7,808 nt of DNA from Saprospiraceae bacterium (GTDB lineage Bacteria; Bacteroidota; Bacteroidia; Chitinophagales; Saprospiraceae): NCBI GenBank assembly GCA_016787375.1, contig JAEUUM010000151.1, positions 1 to 7,808 of the forward strand, read 5' to 3'. Made by a program: the position numbers and the translations under genes. Shown here piece by piece: positions 1 to 6,179 of this stretch; position 1 is the first letter of the stretch, and each line of letters starts with the position of its first letter. The notes under the pieces were generated by a model. The model searched no databases. It had not been told where the DNA came from and saw only the letters and a list, made by a program, of their open reading frames with translations.

Positions 1-1780
1 TGCCACCAATTGTAAAAGTATAATTTATAATTTTGATACCAGCCACAGTTTGATTCTGATGGTTTGCTTGCCCTTGGTAATCCGGTAAAAGTATGCAAGT
101 GTTCCCACCATCATTACAAGAGAATTCATTGCCCTCAAGTACTGAGGTTCCTGCAAGATTGATAATACCTTCTCCCAAATTAAACATAGAGAAATCATTA
201 TCTAAGAACAAGCCAATCACATTTTTAGTAAAATAATTTGAAGTAAAATTCTTTAGCGTGGATGGAGCATTTATTGTTGGTTGATTAATAAAGTGTACAG
301 CATTTTCTGCGTCCGAAATTACATTATTTGTAAATTCAAGCGTTGACCCCTTTTCAACTGTTATTCCTTTCCACATTTTATCACAACCATGAATACCTCC
401 ATTGCTGTTAACGTTCAAAAACCTTACAGTTGAGTTATTAGTAATGGTAATACTGGATCCGGGTTCCATTCGAATTTCGCCACCCTGAAAGGTATAATTT
501 GTATTGATGATCAAATTTCCGGCTATGCTCAAACAAGGACCGTTAAAAGTGGTTGGTGGTAAATTAGTTTGACTTATATAAATACTCGGATTACCATTTA
601 TATTATATGCTGTGTTGCACGGACACACTATCGGACAAGCCTGAGCGACATAACTCAAATAGTTACCTGCGCAAGAACCTAAACAAGTGAGGGTTCCTTG
701 GCTGACTATTTGAATGGTAAATGTTGTTCCTGACGGTACATTGGCCGGAATATTAATGATCAGCTTTTTAGTAACACATGGTCCATTTCCTACTAATCCG
801 TTAATACTTGTACTACCGTTTGTAAAATCTGCATTGTTTATGAGGGTAATATTTGGGTTATTTGTTGCTAAAATAGCATTAATGTTAATATTTTGTGGCC
901 CTGATACGGTTCCATTATTACAGAAGGTATATTCCACTTCCATTTGTTTACCAATGCATGGCACAGAAGATGTGGATGTAACACAAATATCATTGCATTT
1001 TTGCATTACAACAACATCATCAATGAATATTTGTGATTCATACTGGAATAATTCTGGCAATTTTATCTTACTTGAAAACATAATGTAATTGATGGATTGA
1101 GGCGTATTATTAATATAACTAATTGTATAAACCGTACCCATTTGTGAATTAATCAATTGGTCCGACATTAGACAATGGAATATTCCACTACCATTAGGAT
1201 TATCGGGGCATGCTGGATTGTTAGCAGTATTACACAAGTCTGCGTTTGAGGCAAAAACGGACAATAAACCATCATAAGCAATATATCCAGCTTTAAAAGA
1301 CATTGTCAGCTTGCAACCTGGACTCACCGGATCAGACAGTTTTAACATGAATACCCCCTTAGTTTGATTTCCTCCTTGATTGATACCGTCATTGTCTTTT
1401 GAAAAAATGGAAACAGCATTAGAACCAGAGTTATTTGTAATATGGACCTTGTTTACAAACCCATTACCATAAGGTTGACAATTTGCCAGACCACTTTGCT
1501 GGTAATAATCCAAATTATTTTGAGAGGTGGGCACAAATGTATTAAAAGTGCCGTAACAGTATAGGTTTTCCATGTCACATAAATTTGTTGGAGAACATGG
1601 TGGGAGTGGAAAGGTCTGAGAATGCAATCTAAGGCTGTTAGAAATAATTGTTAATACAACAAACACTTGAATTGAAACTTTCGCATAGATTCTTAAGGGA
1701 AGGTATCTGTTATTTTTAGCCTTGAATAGTTGGCGGTGTGGCGGTGTGGCGGTGTGGCGGTGCCAAAATGTAGTTTTCAT
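1..1780 (-). CDS. Large secreted beta-helix-type surface protein (gene D), 5' part, runs off left edge
   Basis: The frame is open without a stop from the ATG at 1780-1778 to the window edge, giving 593 codons; the C-terminus lies outside. Residues 1-34 form an unusually long basic N-region, partly encoded by an octamer repeat. A hydrophobic stretch follows (about 35-50), with likely cleavage at LHS|Q55. Residues about 60-260 look like a jelly-roll or adhesion-type beta domain ending in IFIDDVVV. About 262-385 is Cys-rich and resembles an Ig-like/DUF11-type module (VEYTFCNNGTVSG, NIPANVPSGTTFTI). From about 390 on, short beta strands (SITITNNSTVRF, GITVEKGSTLEFTNN) resemble a right-handed parallel beta-helix. 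Domain names are judged by eye. A cell-surface or secreted adhesin-like role, and a T9SS tail beyond the edge, are inferred. The start is supported by a promoter candidate 39-69 nt upstream and by the absence of another in-frame ATG before the signal peptide. No function is recognised. Confidence 0.85.
   Translation of the reverse strand, partial: MKTTFWHRHTATPPHRQLFKAKNNRYLPLRIYAKVSIQVFVVLTIISNSLRLHSQTFPLPPCSPTNLCDMENLYCYGTFNTFVPTSQNNLDYYQQSGLANCQPYGNGFVNKVHITNNSGSNAVSIFSKDNDGINQGGNQTKGVFMLKLSDPVSPGCKLTMSFKAGYIAYDGLLSVFASNADLCNTANNPACPDNPNGSGIFHCLMSDQLINSQMGTVYTISYINNTPQSINYIMFSSKIKLPELFQYESQIFIDDVVVMQKCNDICVTSTSSVPCIGKQMEVEYTFCNNGTVSGPQNININAILATNNPNITLINNADFTNGSTSINGLVGNGPCVTKKLIINIPANVPSGTTFTIQIVSQGTLTCLGSCAGNYLSYVAQACPIVCPCNTAYNINGNPSIYISQTNLPPTTFNGPCLSIAGNLIINTNYTFQGGEIRMEPGSSITITNNSTVRFLNVNSNGGIHGCDKMWKGITVEKGSTLEFTNNVISDAENAVHFINQPTINAPSTLKNFTSNYFTKNVIGLFLDNDFSMFNLGEGIINLAGTSVLEGNEFSCNDGGNTCILLPDYQGQANHQNQTVAGIKIINYTFTIGG
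1732..1762 (-). repeat. Octamer tandem repeat (GGCGGTGT, 3.9 copies) inside the 5' end of gene D
   Basis: Three perfect copies of GGCGGTGT and a fourth lacking its last base run without interruption on the plus strand. On the coding strand the unit is ACACCGCC, and it encodes part of the stretch HRHTATPPHRQ at residues 7-17 of D. The GC-rich tract contrasts with its AT-rich surroundings. Because 8 is not a multiple of 3, gaining or losing a unit shifts the frame. The two alternative frames downstream hit stops within about 6 and 14 codons (GGC TAA and CCT TAA). Confidence 0.92.
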
Positions 1781-1818
1781 ACGATTTTTGAATTTAAGTG
1801 ATAAAATTAATAACTTCC

Positions 1819-1849
1819 TAAAGATAAGACACTCATCCTACATTTCAAA
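1819..1849 (-). promoter_or_regulatory. Promoter candidate for gene D, Bacteroidota-type
   Basis: On the minus strand TTTG (1849-1846) is followed after exactly 19 nt by TATCTTTA (1826-1819). This matches the known Bacteroidota primary-sigma pattern TTTG-N19-21-TAnnTTTG except for the final base. Transcription would start near 1812, leaving a leader of roughly 30 nt before the ATG at 1780. The TTTG context (TAATTTTGAAAT) is also found at the promoter candidate upstream of gene B. Confidence 0.6.
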
Positions 1850-1950
1850 ATTACCTATCACAATTTTTAATAATAATATTCATTATTTTACATCTCTAAT
1901 AAATACATAATTACTGTTACACCTTATTTTATTCTGTTTTTTAACACCTT

Positions 1951-1994
1951 AATCAATATTTCAAAATTAAACTTCGTATTGTTATACTTTTTTT
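1951..1994. repeat. 44-bp dispersed direct repeat, copy 1
   Basis: It is identical over 44 bp to 7765-7808, in the same orientation, and starts with AATCAATATTTC and ends in a run of seven T. The copies lie 5.8 kb apart, each in the region upstream of a presumed transcription unit: this one 171 nt before the start of D, the other 282 nt before B. Copy 2 is cut by the window edge, so the repeat may be longer there, although copy 1 is followed at once by unrelated-looking sequence. I recognise no named element. Confidence 0.9.
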
Positions 1995-2015
1995 GACAAT
2001 AATATTTAATGCATA

Positions 2016-2035
2016 TTTGTCGGATTGACGACAAA
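2016..2035. other. Short inverted repeat
   Basis: TTTGTCG (2016-2022) and CGACAAA (2029-2035) pair around a 6-nt loop. On the minus strand, 3' to C, no T-run follows the stem, so it is a weak terminator candidate. It sits just upstream of the 44-bp repeat in the direction of transcription and could instead be a protein-binding site. Confidence 0.35.
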
Positions 2036-2131
2036 AAAATATTTGATGCTCTTAATGTTTTTGTTTTGTTTTAACATCATGATCCTACCCGTTTGGCTTC
2101 TCTTAATATCATAAACTTCAATCGTAATTCT

Positions 2132-2242
2132 AACATACCCGTCGTATCGGTCATTCCGACATACCGGTCGTACCAGTTATACCGACATACCGGTCACACC
2201 GACATAGCAGTCATACCGACATACCGTCATTCCCGTCATACC
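2132..2242. repeat. Degenerate tandem repeat, 13 units of 8-9 bp
   Basis: The tract can be cut without remainder into 13 units of 8 or 9 bp, nearly all ending in ACC, TCC or a one-base variant. Typical units are GACATACC and GGTCATACC. The 14-mer CCGACATACCGGTC recurs at 2156-2169 and 2182-2195, a 26-bp higher period. The last unit overlaps the TAG that closes the presumed original frame of gene C, so the repeat begins exactly where the coding sequence once ended. An open plus-strand frame across it is only a by-product of the simple sequence. Confidence 0.85.
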
Positions 2243-2262
2243 TACTCCACCAATACCAGTTT
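2242..2262 (-). pseudogene. Severed C-terminal tail of gene C (KLVLVE)
   Basis: Directly behind the TGA of gene C (2265-2263), in the same frame, lie AAA CTG GTA TTG GTG GAG and then TAG (2244-2242), encoding KLVLVE. This is the typical final beta strand of a T9SS type A sorting domain, and C's own domain lacks that strand. I infer that TGA arose by a point change in a sense codon such as CGA, GGA or AGA. Confidence 0.55.
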
Positions 2263-3999
2263 TCATCTGTACAAAATACCATCTCTGCCTTTTACTTCAA
2301 TAAAATACATTCCCTTGTTAATATTACAAATTTCTATGGTTACAAATACACTACTTATGTCAATTTTAGATGTTTGAAGTACGTCTCCATTTATGCTTAA
2401 TAGCCGCAACTGAGCCTCATAATAATAGGGCTCTTTGGACTCCAGTATAAAAAATTCTGCTGCCGGGTTTGGATATACTTTTATATCCAATAGTCTCGCA
2501 ACAGCCTCTGTTGCTGTGCTTGTACATTCCAGAGTCTTGCAGTAAGTACTGCTACCATTTTTATTATACGCTGTAAGGCAAACATTATATATTCCCGGTT
2601 TTTGATAGATATGCACGGGCCTTTGCTCAGTATCTGTACCGCCATCTCCAAAGTCCCACAGCCAGTCTGTAGGGTTGTAGTCACTTAAATCTATGAAATT
2701 AACCAAGCCTTTTGTTGTCGTATCTTTAACATATCTGAATTTGGCTAAGGGGATGTTTTTTAAACCTAGTGTATCGCACTCACTGCCTTCAAGTGGACCC
2801 AATCTATAATAAGGAAATTTGTTCACACATTCATAATTATAAGCCGGTAATTTTATCGAAAACTGACTTACACCACATGCCTTACCTGCTTTGTCAGGAT
2901 CATTGATTACGCTCATATAATGAACACTTCCGCGAGATGCTACATAGATTTTGCCGTCTGCTGCCAGTTGCATGGCACCAAAATATAATTGGTCACCATT
3001 TTCTTCGAATGGTTCAACCGTAGCAACTGTATCAGGCTTGAACTCTTGTGAATACATCTCAAACTGCAATATGCTTTTGAAGTTTAGAACATAAAGATAT
3101 CTGCTGTTTTGTGAAAAAGCAGACCATGTACCTCTCAATGTATCGATCTGATAAATTTTTTGATTATGAATTTCTCCCGTACATCTGTCAAAATCATATC
3201 GTTTAATATTGTCATAAGTCGTTGAAGTAGTAACATAATAAGACCCATCTGGGCTAATTCGATGTTGTCCACTTCCATCAAAATATTCATTTGGCAATGA
3301 TTGTGTCATTATTTCTCCCGGACCATTCGGGCCGATTAATACTCTTTTCATAGTGTTAGTAAATCTTTGTGGAAACAATACCCACCAGTCTCTGCCATTG
3401 GCATGTTTGCACATTTCAAAAAAATCAAGGTTTCCGGTATCGATCGGAACATTCTTATACAATACTTCCAATGCTTTTCCGTTTTCGATTTTTACCTTCG
3501 TAGTGTTTAGTGCATAGCCTACATATTGTTTGATTTTCGTTGACCATTCCACCCTGCTGTGCACCACCAAGGCTGTACTTTCTTCATCGCCCGGCATGGG
3601 TATTATCCGCGTTCCCTCGGGTGAGTTATGGGTGTATGGATCCCAGTCCCACAATGCCCCATAATTTAGGCTGTCGCCGTTTGGTATGATCTTGAAGTCT
3701 TCATCTAATAACCTTTTCCCATTGGTTGACATCAACAATTTGCCTTCACTGGTAGACAAGGATGCTGCGTTCCCAAAATATACACCAAAAATACCTATTG
3801 AATCACTCAATAATGTATTTATTTTTAAATCGTAGTTATCAAAGTTCAAACCCATTATTTTGTAATCCGGATTTGGATCTGTTTTACTGCTTGGGAATCC
3901 TCCAATAACCCAATTATTATCATATTTTTGTTGGGCTATCAAACTATTGCTTGTAAAACCAATAATCAATGTGACTGTTATTAAACAAAATACTTTCAT
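2263..3999 (-). CDS. Secreted propeller-like protein with PKD domain and T9SS sorting domain (gene C)
   Basis: It encodes 578 residues. Signal peptide 1-22 is predicted to be cut at LIA|QQ. Residues about 23-410 are the shared family body, with TNGKRLL (92-98), PNGDSLNYG (106-114), HANGRDWW (199-206), SPDGSYY (249-255), FDRCTG (270-275) and AADGKIYVA (346-354). The repeated DG-x-YV motifs suggest a WD40/YVTN-like propeller. A PKD domain spans about 418-493 (core WDFGDGG 448-454) and is absent from A and B. The T9SS type A sorting domain starts near 504 (YPNP 509-512) and ends abruptly at GILYR, apparently cut by the TGA at 2265-2263. C follows A after a hairpin, with ATG 19 nt past the stem and an AAGGA just before it. 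It is probably cotranscribed with B and A. A cell-surface role is inferred; no catalytic residues are recognised. Confidence 0.93.
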   Translation of the reverse strand: MKVFCLITVTLIIGFTSNSLIAQQKYDNNWVIGGFPSSKTDPNPDYKIMGLNFDNYDLKINTLLSDSIGIFGVYFGNAASLSTSEGKLLMSTNGKRLLDEDFKIIPNGDSLNYGALWDWDPYTHNSPEGTRIIPMPGDEESTALVVHSRVEWSTKIKQYVGYALNTTKVKIENGKALEVLYKNVPIDTGNLDFFEMCKHANGRDWWVLFPQRFTNTMKRVLIGPNGPGEIMTQSLPNEYFDGSGQHRISPDGSYYVTTSTTYDNIKRYDFDRCTGEIHNQKIYQIDTLRGTWSAFSQNSRYLYVLNFKSILQFEMYSQEFKPDTVATVEPFEENGDQLYFGAMQLAADGKIYVASRGSVHYMSVINDPDKAGKACGVSQFSIKLPAYNYECVNKFPYYRLGPLEGSECDTLGLKNIPLAKFRYVKDTTTKGLVNFIDLSDYNPTDWLWDFGDGGTDTEQRPVHIYQKPGIYNVCLTAYNKNGSSTYCKTLECTSTATEAVARLLDIKVYPNPAAEFFILESKEPYYYEAQLRLLSINGDVLQTSKIDISSVFVTIEICNINKGMYFIEVKGRDGILYR

Positions 4000-4018
4000 G
4001 TCCTTAATTTAAAAAATG

Positions 4019-4043
4019 GGGGTCATTTTTAAATCATGACCCC
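4019..4043 (-). terminator. Terminator-like hairpin between A and C
   Basis: The minus-strand transcript forms an 8-bp stem, GGGGTCAT/ATGACCCC, with a 9-nt loop, followed after one C by ATTTTTT, the form of a Rho-independent terminator. It lies 20 nt behind the stop of the relict sorting-domain tail and only 19 nt before the start codon of C. It could end the B-A transcript, act as a partial terminator that tunes C, or protect the 3' end of the mRNA. Confidence 0.65.
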
Positions 4044-4063
4044 TTTGTTATGTCTTTGTTTTC

Positions 4064-4256
4064 TTAATTCTTTATCCAGGTTTTTGTAACAACTTGTCCT
4101 TTTTGACTGATCTGCACACAATAAATACCCGTTGGCAAGCTTCCTGTAACCAATGTGATTTCTTTTGAGTAAAATGATTTGTGTGTTTCTCTCTTTCCTC
4201 CTATCCGTAATTCATAAATCGTAACTATTAATTGCCCCAAAAGCGAATAGCAAACC
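4064..4256 (-). pseudogene. Relict T9SS sorting-domain tail behind gene A
   Basis: The frame ending in TAA at 4066-4064 encodes a recognisable C-terminal half of a type A sorting domain: SLPTGIYCVQISQKG, then VVTKTWIKN and stop. It lies behind the intact sorting domain of A and in a different frame from A. There is no signal peptide, and the only ATG upstream (4282) lies inside the 3' end of A. I read it as the original end of A, or of a lost neighbour, left behind when A acquired its present cassette. The relict's left boundary is uncertain: the stretch 4200-4256 encodes LIVTIYELRIGG, which may be partly intergenic sequence rather than old coding sequence. Confidence 0.7.
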
Positions 4257-4428
4257 GCCAAACACCTATTCCACCACCCCAAACTCCACCGTCTTCACCA
4301 CCTGACCCCGATAATACAACGATGCAAAATACAGGCCCGGTACCAAACTGCCTGAAGCTATGGTATGCATGTAGCTGTACTGCGAAAACTCATGGCTGTA
4401 AACCTCTCTGCCCAGCAGATCAAATATC
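4257..4428 (-). repeat. Near-identical 3' cassette, copy in gene A
   Basis: These 172 bp match 6008-6179 with only 6 substitutions and no gap. They cover the last 53 codons or so of the sorting domain, the TAG stop and 9 nt beyond it. On both sides the match ends sharply: upstream in the coding direction the two genes become clearly more divergent, and past the 9 nt no continuous alignment remains. Confidence 0.92.
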
Positions 4429-5849
4429 ATGAGTGTTGCACTGTGCTGTAGGTTATACCTCGGCAGCGTTATGTCTATGCTGATGTCACCTTTTGCCGGA
4501 TTTGGGTAGAGTTTTAACCCATAGCCCTTGTCACTTTGATTGCTGGTTGAGGTGAGGGTATCACAGGGGCTGCCTGCTAATGCCCCAAGACGGTAGTTGA
4601 TGTAAAATGGCATACCAACCGCTTGTAGAAAAGGAGTAGATACTTGTTCTACTTTAACATCATTATCAGGATATTTCTTATCTGAGTTTGCTATCCTGAA
4701 TATACACTTGTGAGGCTGAAACTGTGAAAAATATATGTTGCCATCAGGTGCCAACTGCATATTGGCCTCATAGCCATCTCCTCCCGGTATGCTTTGACCT
4801 ATGCTGCCCTCACAGTCATTGCACTCCTGGCATGTGCCTATCGTATCTAAACTTAAGTTACTTTCCTCTAAATCTACCTGAAATACTCTATTACCACAAT
4901 TTATATAACAAAACCTGCCAGATGATGAAAAACATAAACAACCGCGGTATATGTTCCAGACTTCATAGCCGGGTTCGTTAAGTGATAATGTCCGGGGAGA
5001 ATCCAACAGACCTGTGCATCTGTCAAAATCAAATACGACCATCTCCTTGCTTTGCCATCCGGCAGCAAATCGGTCTCCTTGAGGGGAAAAGCATGAAAAT
5101 AATAAATATTGTGATTTATTGTCATTTGGGATAGGTCCTATCTGTTGTTTCCAAGGGCCTTTGAAACCCTCCGGTGTTAACAGCCACCTACAGTAAATAT
5201 TTTTATTCTCCTCCGGAACCACCAGCCACCAATCCCGGCCATTGGCATGTCGGGTAGCTGAATACGGCAAAAACCGTCCCTCTGCCATGATTACATTCTT
5301 TTCTACTACTTTGCCCAAACCGCCATTGGCCTGTAGATCGAGCTTGCTATAGTACATTGGGCTTGCAAAATAATTGGGCAATGGGTAGCAATTTTTGCAG
5401 GTATCAACACCATAATGTACCATATAGGCAAAATCATCTTCCTGACCAGGGGCTGGTAAGCCTAAAACATTGTGAGTTGCAGGATAACCATTATACTGCT
5501 TGGAAGTTTTATTCCATATATAGCCCGGGTTGATGGTGTCTCCGTTTTCCATCACTTCCAATGTCGAATTAAAGATCCGGATACCATTGCTGATAAACTT
5601 TAGATTACCCTCTTTATCGGAATACGAGGTTGTACCAAATGCATACGTCGCTACTACTCCGTTTGAATCTGAATCGGGTATGTCCCATTTGTATCCTCCA
5701 TTGTAATCAAAATTCATGAAAAAAACACCTGAATCAGGAAACTTTTTGCCCCCGGTTCCTATACCTAAAACCCAATTTTGGTCATTTTTTTGGGCATTGG
5801 CTATGGTAATTAATGAAAACATAAGTATGATGCTTGTCCAGATTTTCAT
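4266..5849 (-). CDS. Secreted propeller-like protein with T9SS sorting domain (gene A)
   Basis: It encodes 527 residues. Signal peptide 1-19 is cut at ANA|Q20. The family body spans about 20-435: SNGIRIF (87-93), ENGDTINPG (101-109), HANGRDWW (201-208), FSPQGDRFA (254-262), FDRCTG (275-280) and LAPDGNIYF (366-374), with propeller-like periodicity, ending in the family's LGALAGSPCDTL at about 421-432. Two Cys clusters, CKNC (151-154) and CQECNDC (340-346), are absent from B and C and may form disulfides or bind metal. The T9SS type A domain is about 440-527 (LYPNP 447-451, FDLLGREVY, GLYFASLYYRG, VEFGVVE). Its 3' 172 bp are almost identical to those of B. A lies 167 nt behind B with no promoter-like sequence between, so it is probably in the same operon. 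No enzyme motif is seen; surface attachment by T9SS is inferred from the tail. Confidence 0.94.
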   Translation of the reverse strand: MKIWTSIILMFSLITIANAQKNDQNWVLGIGTGGKKFPDSGVFFMNFDYNGGYKWDIPDSDSNGVVATYAFGTTSYSDKEGNLKFISNGIRIFNSTLEVMENGDTINPGYIWNKTSKQYNGYPATHNVLGLPAPGQEDDFAYMVHYGVDTCKNCYPLPNYFASPMYYSKLDLQANGGLGKVVEKNVIMAEGRFLPYSATRHANGRDWWLVVPEENKNIYCRWLLTPEGFKGPWKQQIGPIPNDNKSQYLLFSCFSPQGDRFAAGWQSKEMVVFDFDRCTGLLDSPRTLSLNEPGYEVWNIYRGCLCFSSSGRFCYINCGNRVFQVDLEESNLSLDTIGTCQECNDCEGSIGQSIPGGDGYEANMQLAPDGNIYFSQFQPHKCIFRIANSDKKYPDNDVKVEQVSTPFLQAVGMPFYINYRLGALAGSPCDTLTSTSNQSDKGYGLKLYPNPAKGDISIDITLPRYNLQHSATLMIFDLLGREVYSHEFSQYSYMHTIASGSLVPGLYFASLYYRGQVVKTVEFGVVE

Positions 5850-5865
5850 TTATTTTTTCAATTTT

Positions 5866-5893
5866 AGGCATCGGTGATGGTGCACCGATGCCT
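5866..5893. other. Strong hairpin between B and A
   Basis: AGGCATCGGTG (5866-5876) and CACCGATGCCT (5883-5893) form a perfect 11-bp stem with a 6-nt loop. No T-run follows on the minus strand (AAAATTG), so it is not a classical Rho-independent terminator. It lies 18 nt behind the relict stop at 5914-5912 and 16 nt before the start codon of A. This mirrors the A-C junction and suggests an intercistronic RNA processing or stabilising structure. Confidence 0.6.
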
Positions 5894-5911
5894 GATTCAT
5901 TAATCTCTTAA

Positions 5912-5947
5912 TTATTTAACTTTGATCCAGGTCCTTAAACTCAGGTT
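5912..5947 (-). pseudogene. Short relict of a sorting-domain tail behind gene B
   Basis: The frame closing with TAA at 5914-5912 reads NLSLRTWIKVK. Its end matches the TKTWIKN end of the relict behind A, and TWIK-type ends are common for T9SS type A domains. It is not linked to the frame of B and has no start of its own. The assignment rests on a few residues, supported by the same position relative to a hairpin and the next start codon as at the A-C junction. Confidence 0.45.
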
Positions 5948-6007
5948 TTCGGTATCTGTTAAACTCAATCGTAATTTAAAAATCATAACCTTTGGTTCCC
6001 AAAAAAA

Positions 6008-6179
6008 GCCAAACACCTATTCCACCACCCCAAACTCCACTGTCTTCACCGCCTGACCCCGATAATACAACGATGCAAAATACAAGCCCGGTACCAAACT
6101 GCCTGAAGCTATGGTATGCATGTAGCTGTACTGCGAAAACTCATGACTGTAAACCTCTCTGCCCAACAAATCAAATATC
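6008..6179 (-). repeat. Near-identical 3' cassette, copy in gene B
   Basis: This is the partner of 4257-4428, with 166 of 172 positions identical. Of the six differences, one changes an amino acid visibly (Ala here, Val in A, in YYRGQ[AV]VKT). Beyond the inner boundary, the remaining sorting-domain DNA of the two genes shows many more differences, for example in the SYGRDHSTTL versus RYNLQHSATL segment. Confidence 0.92.

Larger units (their letters stand above)
1781..2262. other. Intergenic region between genes C and D
   Basis: This 482-nt stretch holds no convincing gene. From the D side it contains a promoter candidate (1819-1849), a very AT-rich stretch, one copy of a 44-bp dispersed repeat (1951-1994), a short inverted repeat (2016-2035), an AATTACGATTGA-type stretch shared with the region behind B (2112-2129), and a 111-bp degenerate repeat (2132-2242) abutting the end of C. 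Open frames here are short and have atypical composition. I see no clear Rho-independent terminator for C. Confidence 0.7.

Noticed and set aside
714..1088. Plus-strand open frame of 124 codons
   Set aside because: It lies wholly antisense to the continuous D frame, which has a signal peptide and domain-like sequence.
1722..1910. Plus-strand frame starting in the octamer repeat
   Set aside because: It consists of repeat plus AT-rich intergenic sequence and overlaps the D start and promoter candidate.
2132..2242. CRISPR array
   Set aside because: The units are 8-9 bp and contiguous, with no spacers, and no cas genes are present.
2093..2377. Plus-strand frame rich in Tyr, His, Thr and Ile
   Set aside because: It is the translation of the degenerate repeat plus antisense of the end of C; it has no domain and no promoter-like signal.
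4064..4282. Independent small gene of 72 codons
   Set aside because: Its first codons overlap the 3' end of A and it has no signal peptide; only the C-terminal part is meaningful, as a sorting-domain relict.
4232..4432. Plus-strand frame, with a similar one at 5992-6222
   Set aside because: The two resemble each other only because both are antisense to the duplicated 172-bp cassette.
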